A DNA stretch of 64,000 nucleotides from Desulforamulus reducens MI-1. GTDB taxonomy: Bacteria > Bacillota > Desulfotomaculia > Desulfotomaculales > Desulfotomaculaceae. A program made the translations under genes and the position numbers. Positions 1-8,440 of the stretch are shown here, piece after piece; position 1 is the first letter of the stretch, and the number at the start of each line of letters is the position of its first letter. The stretch spans positions 1,398,332-1,462,331 of the forward strand of contig NC_009253.1 of NCBI RefSeq assembly GCF_000016165.1, read 5' to 3'. Under the pieces are notes generated by a model that saw nothing but the letters and a program-made list of their open reading frames with translations, searched no databases and was not told the DNA's origin.

Positions 1-654
1 CCCGAGCATTTGGAATACATTTCTTTAAACTTGATTATTATTGTAGTTAGTATTTTATTTGAGATTTACTCAATGACTATGGCTATTAAAGCAATCATGC
101 ATGAAGTGGGTGAACCCGCCAGGGGCATGGGAATGTATTTTAAGGTTATTCCAGCATTAACTAAAGCCACTCCGGCCACGCGGTTTATTTTTCTTGAAGA
201 CTCTGCGGCTTTAATAGGTCTCATTATTGCAGGGTTGGCTATTATTCTCTCCGTTGTAACAGGAAATGTTTTATTTGATGGTATGGCATCTATTATTATT
301 GGAGTTATCCTACTTCTAATAGGACTGGCTACTGCAAAGGAGAATGTCGCTGCAATTTTAGGTGAGTCTGCAGACCCGGAGTTGGTTCAGGAGATGGGAA
401 ACTATGTATTGACACTGGATGGTGTTAAGGATGTTCATAGTGTACGTTCTATGTCCATTGGGGCCAACAGTTACTTAGTAGAATTGATTATTGAAGCAAA
501 CGAACAAATCTGCCTGTTCGAGTGTGATAAAATTAATCAAAAAGTAAGGGATCAGGTTGGAGAAAAATACCCGGAGTTTGGGCAGGTAATTGTTAGCATC
601 ATAAGTGATAATAAAGTAAAGGATTGGCAAATCAGTAGGCCTGAGAACATCTAA
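1..654 (+). CDS. CDF-family cation efflux transporter, 3' part
   Basis: The reading frame is open from the first base, so the gene starts upstream of the window; the TTG at 10 is only an internal codon. What is visible is the second half of a cation diffusion facilitator: two hydrophobic helices (about residues 60-85 and 88-105 of the visible part), the first preceded by the FLEDSAALIG segment that corresponds to the metal-site helix of CDF proteins, then a soluble C-terminal domain (VKDVHSVRSMSIG) typical of the CDF cytoplasmic dimerisation domain. Such proteins export divalent metals (Zn, Fe, Mn) by proton antiport at the cytoplasmic membrane. The metal cannot be told from this fragment. 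The family call is firm. Confidence 0.85.
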   Translation, partial: PEHLEYISLNLIIIVVSILFEIYSMTMAIKAIMHEVGEPARGMGMYFKVIPALTKATPATRFIFLEDSAALIGLIIAGLAIILSVVTGNVLFDGMASIIIGVILLLIGLATAKENVAAILGESADPELVQEMGNYVLTLDGVKDVHSVRSMSIGANSYLVELIIEANEQICLFECDKINQKVRDQVGEKYPEFGQVIVSIISDNKVKDWQISRPENI

Positions 655-738
655 AATAATAGATTTTTCACCAATAAAAGCATAGATACTTCGCCCGGTG
701 ACCAAGCTAAAGTTAGCTAAAATTCCGGGGAGGTTTAT

Positions 739-1662
739 ATGAGAAAAAGAAGAGTGGAACGAGCCGTGGTTTCAATAACAAGAGATCCTATGGAAGGACA
801 GGCTGTTTGTCGTGCTATTGAAATGCTACCCCTAAAGGAAATATTTAAAACCGGCGATACGGTAGTCATTACTCCCAATTGGGTAAACACACGAGCTCCC
901 CAAACAGGGACTGTGGTGGGTCCAGAAACCTTACGGGAGCTAATAAAATTTATTAAGGGGCAAAATCCTGGTAGGCTTGTGGTGGCCTGTGGTTCGGGCG
1001 GGGCTCCCACTCCCCAGGTGCTTGAACAAACGGGTTATAAAGAAGTATTGCAACAAGAACAGGCGGAGTTTGTGGATACTAACTATGGACCCTATGTAGA
1101 ATTGGAACTGAATCATCCCTATCCACCCTCTACACCGATTAATAAACTAATAATGGAAGCCGATGTGCTAATATCTTTTACACAGATAAAACAACACGAA
1201 GAGGCCACTGTATCACTGGGCATCAAAAATATAGCCCTATCTTGGCCCCCGGCAGAGATTCATGGCTGGCCAAAGACGCAAAGGGGTATACACGAACGTT
1301 TACATGGCTTTATTGCTGCCATGGCAGAGAAAATTCCCATAGACCTTACAATCCTTAGTGGTAATAAAGGAATGATCGGTACAGGTCCCTCTAAGGGTAA
1401 GCCTGTTGATTCAGATATTGTCATTGCCGGTACAGATCCTGTGGCCACCGATGTGGTTGGAGCTAGATTACTGGGGTTTATGCCCCAGGCTGTACAGTAT
1501 CTGTATGACTTGGCTCTCAGAGGAGTGGGAGAAGGTGATTTAAAGAAAGTTCAGTTAAAGGGCGTTCCCTTATATGAAGCAGAAGAAGCATTTAGTTCTG
1601 CAGCCTATGGTCATCCGGTGGTGGTGGACCAGGGAAGACTAAAACCCTTTCAATTAAAATAA
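739..1662 (+). CDS. DUF362 domain protein
   Basis: A 307-residue protein with the features of DUF362: an early VVITPNWV segment, a glycine-rich VACGSGGAPTPQV stretch, the conserved ISFTQIKQHEEATVSLGIKN core where the family has its lysine-rich motif, and GTDPVATDVVGA near residue 230. Many DUF362 proteins carry a ferredoxin domain; this one has none. There is a good ribosome binding site (GGGGAGG, about 727-733) before the ATG. It is monocistronic or weakly linked to the next gene (75-base gap). The function of the family is not settled; roles with iron-sulfur or uncharacterised redox enzymes have been proposed. I can support the family, not the reaction. Confidence 0.85.
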   Translation: MRKRRVERAVVSITRDPMEGQAVCRAIEMLPLKEIFKTGDTVVITPNWVNTRAPQTGTVVGPETLRELIKFIKGQNPGRLVVACGSGGAPTPQVLEQTGYKEVLQQEQAEFVDTNYGPYVELELNHPYPPSTPINKLIMEADVLISFTQIKQHEEATVSLGIKNIALSWPPAEIHGWPKTQRGIHERLHGFIAAMAEKIPIDLTILSGNKGMIGTGPSKGKPVDSDIVIAGTDPVATDVVGARLLGFMPQAVQYLYDLALRGVGEGDLKKVQLKGVPLYEAEEAFSSAAYGHPVVVDQGRLKPFQLK

Positions 1663-1737
1663 ATTTGCTAAATATGGTGATTTACTGTACCTAACAATCC
1701 CTCTATGTTAACATGGGGATGATTGGAGGGATTAGAC

Positions 1738-2235
1738 ATGATTTTGGTAAGTGCTTGTCTGGCGGGGGTACAATGTAGATATAATGGAAAAGATAACTTT
1801 GTGGCATCTATTGCCGAATTAGTTAAGCAAGGCAAGGCTATTCCGGTTTGTCCGGAAGAATTAGGTGGTTTGCCCACACCCAGGGAACCAGTGGATATTG
1901 AAAAAGGAAATGGCTTTGATATTCTTAAGGGGAAAGGTCGTTTACTGACAGAAAGCGGCACAGAGGTAACGGAACAGTTTCTGCAGGGTGCAGAAAAAGT
2001 ATTACAAATAGCCCGTGAGCAAGGTGTAAAAATGGCAGTTTTAAAGGAACGGAGTCCATCCTGCGGCAGCAACAGAATTTATAACCGAATATCCAATTGT
2101 ATGGGTGATGTTAAAAGGGAACTGGTGCAAGGGATGGGAGTAACTGCAGCTATTTTAAAAAATGATAAAATTACGGTACTATCCGAGGAACAATTAGACC
2201 AGAATACCCTTAACCGAATTTTACAAGATCAGTAA
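1738..2235 (+). CDS. DUF523 family protein
   Basis: A 165-residue protein starting at the ATG 8 bases after GGAGGG (1725-1730). A TTG at 1723 is in frame but lies in the ribosome binding site itself, so I reject it. The N-terminus ILVSACLAGVQCRYNG and the segments CPEELGGLPTPR and LKERSPSCGSNRIY are hallmarks of DUF523, including several conserved cysteines that could hold a metal. Function is unknown; the family is common in anaerobes. It is encoded alone, on the same strand as DUF362 upstream and the BON protein downstream. Confidence 0.88.
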   Translation: MILVSACLAGVQCRYNGKDNFVASIAELVKQGKAIPVCPEELGGLPTPREPVDIEKGNGFDILKGKGRLLTESGTEVTEQFLQGAEKVLQIAREQGVKMAVLKERSPSCGSNRIYNRISNCMGDVKRELVQGMGVTAAILKNDKITVLSEEQLDQNTLNRILQDQ

Positions 2236-2308
2236 AAAGGATTTTCAATGATACCTCTCTTCATTAGGGGAATAATAGCATTAAGCTTATCCCGAAGGAG
2301 ATGAGAGA

Positions 2309-2848
2309 ATGTCAAAATTTCAAGACAAGGAATTGCAGAAAGACATACAGGCAATCATAGACAGAACAAATGGACTCAAGGATTATGGTATTAAGGTACA
2401 GGTCCAAAAGGGCGAAGTTCACCTCATGGGCTTAGTGGATACCTTACATGAAAGAAGACAATTGCATGAATTGGTTTCTCGGGTTTCAGGTATAAAGAGT
2501 ATTGAAAATGGCGTTACCATTAGTACCGATGGCCAAATCAATGATGGTGAAGTCACTGCAGAAGTTTACGAAGAACTTGAGAACAATGGTGTAAATCTAA
2601 AGCATATCGGTGCAGAAAGTATCGGTGGGACCGTCTACCTCCGGGGCCGCTCCAATAATCAGGAAGAAATTAACAATGCAATTGAAGCAGCCACCAGGGC
2701 AAGAGGTGTTCGAGATGTGATTAGTCAAGTTGACAGGGAAGAGATCTTTAGGGATAAGGATGTGGAGGAAATGTCCTTAAAAGAAATATTCCATAGTCAG
2801 GTTAATAATGACCGTGAAGAGGAAAATTATAAAGACGGTTTATCCTAG
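2309..2848 (+). CDS. BON-domain protein (two BON repeats)
   Basis: A 179-residue soluble protein with no signal peptide. It has two BON-like units: residues about 8-75 (IKVQVQKGEVHLMGLVDT... VSGIKSIENGVTI) and about 80-150 (VNLKHIGAESIGGTVYLRG... ARGVRDVISQVD). BON domains bind phospholipid or hydrophobic ligands and are often found in osmotic-stress proteins. The C-terminus is acidic and probably disordered. The ribosome binding site AAGGAGATG is clear (about 2295-2303), and a terminator follows at 2859-2882, so it is a single-gene unit. The precise role is unknown. Confidence 0.8.
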   Translation: MSKFQDKELQKDIQAIIDRTNGLKDYGIKVQVQKGEVHLMGLVDTLHERRQLHELVSRVSGIKSIENGVTISTDGQINDGEVTAEVYEELENNGVNLKHIGAESIGGTVYLRGRSNNQEEINNAIEAATRARGVRDVISQVDREEIFRDKDVEEMSLKEIFHSQVNNDREEENYKDGLS

Positions 2849-2858
2849 AAATTATCTG

Positions 2859-2882
2859 AAGGAATCCCAATGGGGTTCCTTC
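2859..2882 (+). terminator. Rho-independent terminator of the BON gene
   Basis: Inverted repeat AAGGAATCCC / GGGGTTCCTT with a very short loop, followed by CTTTTAT, just after the BON-domain stop codon. Confidence 0.8.
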
Positions 2883-2902
2883 TTTTATGTAGTAACAAAA
2901 GT

Positions 2903-2922
2903 CCCCACCCGGTGGGGTGGGG
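2903..2922 (-). terminator. GC-rich hairpin after the small minus-strand gene
   Basis: CCCCACCC pairs with GGGTGGGG across a short loop. Read on the minus strand it follows the stop of the 73-residue gene and precedes ACTTTTG, so it probably terminates that gene. Confidence 0.6.
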
Positions 2923-2928
2923 GCGTAT

Positions 2929-3150
2929 TTAGTCACGGTTAATATTATGTTTCATATCTCTTACACCTGTTTTGTAGCCCATCCCCATCTTAACACTCTT
3001 TTGGGTACCATGTTGGTGGACACTATTTAACTGGGCTTTTTGAGATTTTATTTCCCGTGGTTGTGTATGACCAACCGGCCGGTGCAGATAATACTCGATT
3101 TCAGGAAGTTCATGTTTTACACCTTTTTTATACTCATCAATTATTGACAA
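2929..3150 (-). CDS. small hypothetical protein, 73 aa
   Basis: Starts at a TTG (3150-3148) preceded by a near-perfect GGGAGGTGATAT ribosome binding site (about 3156-3166), which is the main reason to accept it. The product is basic and polar (many His, Lys, Gln), with no transmembrane segment and no motif I recognise; HRPVGHTQPREIKSQ is the most characteristic stretch. It is divergent from the histidine kinase at 3279, sharing the intergenic region, and followed by its own terminator. Function unknown. Confidence 0.65.
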   Translation of the reverse strand: MSIIDEYKKGVKHELPEIEYYLHRPVGHTQPREIKSQKAQLNSVHQHGTQKSVKMGMGYKTGVRDMKHNINRD

Positions 3151-3278
3151 CTTATATCACCTCCCTATTTAAATTTATTTTGCCCAATTATTAAGGACTA
3201 ATGATGTTATTTTCTGTTGGCTGAAAAAAAGGGAAGTGCTAAGATAAGTTAATACGCTAAATTCAAAGGTGAAATTTT

Positions 3279-5123
3279 ATGATTAATAAATTTAGAAATC
3301 AATTGATGGTTTTAATAGGCGTTTTATTATTACTTCCAGTGCTCATCATTGGTGCTATGCTATATATGGTAAATCATACGAAACCCATGGTTTTAGATGA
3401 GCAGAGACAGTTATTGTCCCTGGCAGTGGAAGAACTTAGTCAAACCATTCCCTCGAATGTTTCCGAACTTATGAGAAAACAATCCGTCATAAAGAAAAAC
3501 CGGACAGAGCAAATTAAAGGACTGAACAGGGAACTGGCCGGCGCAGTAATGAAAGTGTTTCAAAAATATCAAGGAATTGAGTTAGGATATTATTCCCCAG
3601 AAATGAAAGCTATACTGGTGCAAATGGGTCAGGATAGCCACCTTCCCTATATGGATTTTAAGGATCTTTTTCTGGATGTATCTGAAGATACCCTGTGGTC
3701 TGAACAAGCTCAATGGAAGGATGCCTTTGATAAAGTACTATGGGCCAAAAAACCTCTGGAGATTGTTTTAGGCCCCCCTGGTAATCAAAAACTGGTTATC
3801 TTTTCACCAATTATAGTGGGAGATCATGTTGAGGCAGTTATTTGGGCCGGGGAAAGACTAGGTGGTATTAATAAAGAAATTTTGCAGGCAGAGAGTTTTG
3901 CCTACACAGTCATTTTCTTTGGCTTTATGTTAGGACTTTGCAGTACATTCTTCCTTCTGAAAAATTATCTTGATACCGTAGCAAATATAAAAACAGGTGT
4001 ACAAAGATTAGAAAATGATCTTACTTATGTAATACCCCCCACCATGGGTGAACTGGGCGAAATATCCATAGCCATTAATAATTTGGCAGCAAGATTAGTT
4101 AATGCTCAAAATTATAATGAAATTATTATGGCCAGTATTGATGCGGGTATTGTGGCTGTGGACATGGAGGGTAAAATTGTCAGTGTAAATTCAACAGCCA
4201 GAAAGATATTTCGGCTGGAAGAAGATGTATTGGGGAAACATTTCCACAAGGTTTTTTCAAATAATCAAGACCTTATTAATTTGTTAACCAATTGTTTAAA
4301 AGGTCAAGAAACAAAAGAGTATATTACTAAACATTCTAGCCCACAAGAACTTCAACTAATGGCCAACACCTCCATATTATTTGACCCCCATAAAAAAGTA
4401 GTGGGAGCAATTTTAAGTTGCCGTGATGTTACTGCCCGTATGCGTCTGGAAGAACAAATGAGACGGCAGGAAAGGTTGGCTGCTTTGGGGAAACTTGTAA
4501 CAGGTGTTGCCCATGAAATTAAGAATCCACTAACATCAATCAGTGGATATATTCAATTCTGGTTAAAAAGCAAGTCTCCTACCACCAAGTCTTTAAACAC
4601 AATTTATCGTGAAGTAAGAAGGTTGGACTCCATTGTTAATAAACTTCTTTTTTTCAGCAGACCCACCCATGCAGTGATGTCAAAGGTTTCCCTAAATGAA
4701 TTTGTTGACAGAGTTTTAAATTTTTTTAAGGAAACACATGCAGATAATATTTGTTTTACAATTTGTTGCGAGGAGAATTTACCAAAGGTATATATTGATC
4801 CGGATCAGGTGGAGCAAGTACTTATGAATATTATTTACAATGGTGTTCAGGCGATGCCCGAAGGTGGCGAAATATCTGTGGAGACGGGTTCTAGTAAAAG
4901 TGATACTATGATTTATGTTGAAATTCGAGATACTGGTTTTGGGATAGAGAATGAATTATTAGAGAAGATATTTGATCCTTTCTTTACAACCCGTGCCAAA
5001 GGCACTGGGCTGGGCTTAACCATTGCTGATGAAATCATTCGGTCCCATGGTGGAAGAATTGAGATCAAAAGTCAAGTGGGAGTGGGTACTATTGTTCGTG
5101 TCCTATTCCCCATAGACAGTTAA
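3279..5123 (+). CDS. membrane sensor histidine kinase (HAMP-PAS-HisKA-HATPase)
   Basis: A 614-residue kinase. Transmembrane helix 1 is residues about 9-30, followed by an extracytoplasmic sensor region to about 205 and helix 2 at 207-227. A HAMP-like linker (to about 280) leads to a PAS domain (about 283-395, MASIDAGIVAVDMEGKIVSV). The HisKA H-box is GVAHEIKNPLTSISGY with His about 412; the ATPase has the N-box NIIYNGVQAM, the G1 box DTGFGIE and the G2 box GTGLGL. The layout is that of NtrB/AtoS-type kinases. The next gene, 35 bases on, is a sigma-54 activator and is almost certainly its partner. The signal is unknown; the neighbouring TSUP exporter suggests a sulfur oxyanion or organosulfonate. 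Confidence 0.93.
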   Translation: MINKFRNQLMVLIGVLLLLPVLIIGAMLYMVNHTKPMVLDEQRQLLSLAVEELSQTIPSNVSELMRKQSVIKKNRTEQIKGLNRELAGAVMKVFQKYQGIELGYYSPEMKAILVQMGQDSHLPYMDFKDLFLDVSEDTLWSEQAQWKDAFDKVLWAKKPLEIVLGPPGNQKLVIFSPIIVGDHVEAVIWAGERLGGINKEILQAESFAYTVIFFGFMLGLCSTFFLLKNYLDTVANIKTGVQRLENDLTYVIPPTMGELGEISIAINNLAARLVNAQNYNEIIMASIDAGIVAVDMEGKIVSVNSTARKIFRLEEDVLGKHFHKVFSNNQDLINLLTNCLKGQETKEYITKHSSPQELQLMANTSILFDPHKKVVGAILSCRDVTARMRLEEQMRRQERLAALGKLVTGVAHEIKNPLTSISGYIQFWLKSKSPTTKSLNTIYREVRRLDSIVNKLLFFSRPTHAVMSKVSLNEFVDRVLNFFKETHADNICFTICCEENLPKVYIDPDQVEQVLMNIIYNGVQAMPEGGEISVETGSSKSDTMIYVEIRDTGFGIENELLEKIFDPFFTTRAKGTGLGLTIADEIIRSHGGRIEIKSQVGVGTIVRVLFPIDS

Positions 5124-5158
5124 TAAACAAGGGACAGTCCTTTAGGGGGTGACGGTAA

Positions 5159-6526
5159 ATGGTCAAAAAGCGGGTTCTCGTAGTGGATGATGAAGAAAGT
5201 GTAAGACAGTTTCTGTATGACGTTTTGACAGAGGAAAAATACCAAGTGGCTACTGCAGCAAATGGCCTTCAGTGTCAGGATAAATTAATGCAATTCAAGC
5301 CGGATGTCCTTATTACAGATATACGAATGCCTGAAAAAGATGGTTTTGGCTTGTTGGAACAGATCAAATCAGCCGGTTTAAATATACCTGTTATTCTAAT
5401 GACAGCCTTTGGTACCACGGAAGTGGCGATAAAAGCGATGAAGCTGGGGGCCTTTGATTATATTGTTAAGCCCTTTGATTTAGATGAGTTTCTAGATCTT
5501 ATCCAACGGGCAGTGGCCCAATCAGATACGGTGGCTACGTTTCCCCAGGCTCAAGAACCAGCAAGTTCTACTGGCATTAATATAATCGGGAATTCTCCTA
5601 GTATGCGGAACGTGTATAAAGATATTGGGCGGGTAGCTGACAGTAACGCCACTGTTTTAATACAGGGAGAGAGCGGTACAGGGAAGGAATTGGTGGCCAG
5701 AGCCATCCACTATAATAGTTCACGACGGAATAACCCCTTTATCAAAGTAAATTGTGCAAACTTACCTGATAGTCTACTGGAAAGTGAGCTATTCGGTTAT
5801 GAAAAAGGAGCTTTTACCGGGGCCAGCTCTTTAAAGGTAGGGAGATTTGAGTTAGCCCATGAGGGTACTATTTTTTTTGATGAAATTGGTGAGATTAGTC
5901 TTGCAACTCAGGCAAAACTACTTAGAGCAATTCAGGAAAAGGAATTTGACCGGGTAGGCGGTACAAAAACCATCAAGGTTAATGTTCGTATTCTGGCTGC
6001 CACCAATCGAAAACTCAAGCAAAGTGTTAGAGAAGGAGAGTTTCGAGAGGATTTGTTTTTTCGGTTAAACGTAGTGAATATTGAAATACCTCCTTTGCGT
6101 GACAGAAAGGAAGATATTCCCTTACTAATTGCTCACTTTCTTGCCAAATATAACAAGGAATTTAACAAGGAAATTAAGGGTTTTTCAAAAGAAGCCATTA
6201 AATTATTAATTGGCTATGATTGGCCAGGCAATGTTCGGGAACTGGAAAATGTTGTTGAAAGATCAATCATTATGGCTAGGGGAGCGATCATTGTTCCGGA
6301 GGATATCCAACTGGGGGCAACGGTTTCACAACAACCCACTGAATTAGAAATCCTTGATGAAAATTTATCCCTAAAACAAATTATTTCGGATGTTGAGCGG
6401 AAGGTTATTTTAAAAGCACTGGAAGAGAATAATTGGTGCCGTACCACTGTTGCAAAGGTTTTAAAAATCAACAGAAGATCCCTGTATGCAAAAATGAAAG
6501 AGCTAGGCATTGAAGAAAATGGGTAA
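5159..6526 (+). CDS. NtrC-family sigma-54-dependent response regulator
   Basis: A 455-residue regulator with three domains. The receiver (1-125) has the acidic pair D10/D11, phospho-acceptor D54 and the VKPF lysine near 104. The AAA+ domain (about 145-380) has Walker A GESGTGKE, the sigma-54 contact loop GAFTGA, Walker B (TIFFDEIGE) and the arginine-finger region. A Fis-type helix-turn-helix ends the protein (AKVLKINRRSLYAKMKELG). All residues needed to remodel sigma-54 RNA polymerase are present. It follows the kinase by 35 bases after a GGGGGTGA ribosome binding site. A matching sigma-54 promoter lies 114 bases beyond its stop, in front of the TSUP gene, making that operon its likely target. 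Confidence 0.95.
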   Translation: MVKKRVLVVDDEESVRQFLYDVLTEEKYQVATAANGLQCQDKLMQFKPDVLITDIRMPEKDGFGLLEQIKSAGLNIPVILMTAFGTTEVAIKAMKLGAFDYIVKPFDLDEFLDLIQRAVAQSDTVATFPQAQEPASSTGINIIGNSPSMRNVYKDIGRVADSNATVLIQGESGTGKELVARAIHYNSSRRNNPFIKVNCANLPDSLLESELFGYEKGAFTGASSLKVGRFELAHEGTIFFDEIGEISLATQAKLLRAIQEKEFDRVGGTKTIKVNVRILAATNRKLKQSVREGEFREDLFFRLNVVNIEIPPLRDRKEDIPLLIAHFLAKYNKEFNKEIKGFSKEAIKLLIGYDWPGNVRELENVVERSIIMARGAIIVPEDIQLGATVSQQPTELEILDENLSLKQIISDVERKVILKALEENNWCRTTVAKVLKINRRSLYAKMKELGIEENG

Positions 6527-6588
6527 AAATTGCCCAGGTTGTGTATAATTTACTCACGTTTGTCATCACCTGATGGGGTAGTAACGAT

Positions 6589-6617
6589 AAAGAAACGGCT
6601 ATTACAGTCGTTTCTTT
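6589..6617 (+). terminator. hairpin after the response regulator (terminator or enhancer site)
   Basis: AAAGAAACG pairs with CGTTTCTTT across an 11-base loop, followed by TTATTTATTT. It fits a terminator for the kinase/regulator operon. Because it sits only about 25 bases upstream of the sigma-54 promoter, it could also serve as an activator-binding inverted repeat. Confidence 0.6.
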
Positions 6618-6639
6618 TATTTATTTAGAGATCAATTTT

Positions 6640-6655
6640 TGGCATTAAATTTGCT
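6640..6655 (+). promoter_or_regulatory. sigma-54 (-24/-12) promoter of the TSUP/TIGR02186 operon
   Basis: TGGCAT-TAAAT-TTGCT matches the sigma-54 consensus TGGCAY-N5-TTGCW with exactly ten bases between the invariant GG (6641-6642) and GC (6653-6654). Transcription would start near 6666, 28 bases ahead of the ATG at 6694. It lies directly downstream of an NtrC-type activator gene. The match is seen; activity is inferred. Confidence 0.8.
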
Positions 6656-6693
6656 AAGTAATAGATTAAATGCTTTAAGAGGGGCTGAGATGG

Positions 6694-7593
6694 ATGGAAC
6701 ATATTTTTTTCTCAGGATCATTTATATTTTTGTTCATTGGCATGCTTGGTGGCATTCTTTATCCGGTCTTGGGGAATGCAGGAATTTATATGATTGTTCC
6801 ACTTTTAATGTTGCTGACCGGTTTGCCGGCGGACATGGCAGTACCCATTGGTTTGGCTCATTTTGCTGCACTCATTATCCCTGCGGCAGTTGGCCATTGG
6901 CAGACGGGAAATCTTGATTACAAACTGTTGCTACTGATTATGATAGGATTCATTCCTGGCTTGTTCTTAGCCGAAAGAATACAATTAAACCTTTATGTAT
7001 TTATACCTTATCTTATTCTTCTGGTGGGAGCGATCATCTACAAAATTCGCCCCTTTGCTTTACTTCCAAAGCCCAACAATCATTTTAGGAAAATAACACT
7101 GCGTGTTATTAATCAATTGCCTGGCAAGACATTCTTAACTTTTAGTGGTATTAAGGTATCTTTCATTGTACCCATTATTGTGGGAGGGTTACTATCCTTT
7201 ACAGGTAAATTATTTGGCCCAATTGCAGCCCTTCTACTTTGTCCTATACTGATAATTTGTCTTGATATTCCGGTTATGGTTGCTGTTGCAACTTCAACAG
7301 TTTGTAATTTTATTGGTATGTTATCCTTTGCCATGTGGAATGATTTTTTGATGATACCATTGAACCTGAAAATATTACTTTGGTTGTTCCTGGGTTCTTC
7401 CATCACTGTATTGGTACTTTCTTCTGTGATAAAAAAGAAACTTTATCCGGTTCCAGTGGCTGCGTTACTTGTTCTAATTACATCCTTTACCCTTTGGACT
7501 CTTATGTTAGGCCAGCCCGGCCATCAAGTTCTTATCCAGCAGTTCAGCTTTCCCAGTAATCTTCTTGGCTGGTTTGGGGGTGTTCAGGGATGA
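6694..7593 (+). CDS. TSUP (TauE/SafE) family permease
   Basis: A 299-residue integral membrane protein with about eight hydrophobic helices in two related halves, as in the TauE/SafE family of sulfite, sulfoacetate and other sulfur-anion exporters. Typical elements are LGNAGIYMIVPLLMLLTGLPADMAVPIGLAHF in the first half (broken here: GNAG then VPIGLAH) and the second-half LSFTGKLFGPIAALLLCP and VAVATSTVCNFIGM. The chosen ATG at 6694 has AAGAGGGG about 10 bases upstream; an ATG at 6690 is out of frame. Its stop overlaps the start of the next gene (ATGA), indicating translational coupling. Predicted to be under sigma-54/NtrC control. Substrate unknown; a sulfur oxyanion is the best guess. Confidence 0.88.
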   Translation: MEHIFFSGSFIFLFIGMLGGILYPVLGNAGIYMIVPLLMLLTGLPADMAVPIGLAHFAALIIPAAVGHWQTGNLDYKLLLLIMIGFIPGLFLAERIQLNLYVFIPYLILLVGAIIYKIRPFALLPKPNNHFRKITLRVINQLPGKTFLTFSGIKVSFIVPIIVGGLLSFTGKLFGPIAALLLCPILIICLDIPVMVAVATSTVCNFIGMLSFAMWNDFLMIPLNLKILLWLFLGSSITVLVLSSVIKKKLYPVPVAALLVLITSFTLWTLMLGQPGHQVLIQQFSFPSNLLGWFGGVQG

Positions 7594-8387
7594 GAGGGAT
7601 TGTTGTAATGATGCTGGTTTCAATATTGTTCCCGGTGCATGCCCTGGCTTCCACTATTACTTGCCAGCTTTCCCGTAATGAGTGCGAGGTTGGTTTGGAC
7701 CCGGCCAAAGAGAAAATAGTTGTTTTTGGTGAGGGACCAGAGGATGCACCTATCATCATAAAATTACAAGGTCCTAAACGACCGGTATTAGTAAGTCTTT
7801 ATAAGGATCAATCCTTTATCAAATTTAATGAAATAGAAGTTCAGGGACTTCCTGGATATTACCAAATATTAACCTCTATCCCTATTGATAAGATAGATTC
7901 AGAGTTGTGGTATCAGCTAGGGGTATCATCTGGTTACGAACAGCTTAAGACAGATGCATGGATAAGAATGCGTCAGAATGCCGAAGATTCCTATAGCAAG
8001 CACCAACAGGACTATATAAACCTTGCCCTACAACAAAAGGAGAATGATCATCTCTATGCAATTAGGCAAGGAGTTGTGGAGAGGAATGGCAGAGAGTACC
8101 GGGTAGAAATCCCTCTGATTGCCGGTATGCCCATAGGTCAAATAAAAGTTACAACCATGACGGTGATGGATAATGAAATCCTTTATTCACAACCTCAACT
8201 TTTAAACATTAAACCAGCGTCCTTACTGTCCTTAGGTTCCCAAGAAGTGTCGATATCAGCCATGCTAGTTATTACTTTGTTTATGGTACCCATCATTCTT
8301 CTTACGGTGGCACAGATACTTGAGTTTATTGAGCAGAAAAGAGAACAAGAAAGAAGGGCACAGCTGCTGAAACAGATTTGGCAATAA
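7590..8387 (+). CDS. TIGR02186-like exported/membrane-anchored protein
   Basis: A 265-residue protein beginning inside the TSUP stop (ATGA overlap). It has an N-terminal signal sequence (about residues 1-20, ending ALAS), a long extracytoplasmic region rich in beta-type sequence (VFGEGPEDAPIIIKLQGPKRPV) and one C-terminal membrane helix (about 228-250) followed by a charged tail. This is the layout of TIGR02186 proteins, which are often found next to TSUP permeases. It probably works with the permease at the outer face of the membrane, perhaps in substrate capture. The pairing and coupling are seen; the role is inferred. Confidence 0.7.
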   Translation: MRGIVVMMLVSILFPVHALASTITCQLSRNECEVGLDPAKEKIVVFGEGPEDAPIIIKLQGPKRPVLVSLYKDQSFIKFNEIEVQGLPGYYQILTSIPIDKIDSELWYQLGVSSGYEQLKTDAWIRMRQNAEDSYSKHQQDYINLALQQKENDHLYAIRQGVVERNGREYRVEIPLIAGMPIGQIKVTTMTVMDNEILYSQPQLLNIKPASLLSLGSQEVSISAMLVITLFMVPIILLTVAQILEFIEQKREQERRAQLLKQIWQ

Positions 8388-8418
8388 ATAACCCGCATTG
8401 CCAGGCAATGCGGGTTAT
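8388..8418. terminator. bidirectional terminator
   Basis: A perfect 14-base stem (ATAACCCGCATTGC with its complement) around a 3-base loop, between the convergent TIGR02186-like gene and the CoA-transferase gene. Confidence 0.85.
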
Positions 8419-8440
8419 AGGGTATATTGTTATATATTTT

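Noticed and set aside
6639-6917. Plus-strand frame overlapping the start of the TSUP gene
   Set aside because: It is out of frame with the well-supported permease, has no ribosome binding site and covers the sigma-54 promoter.
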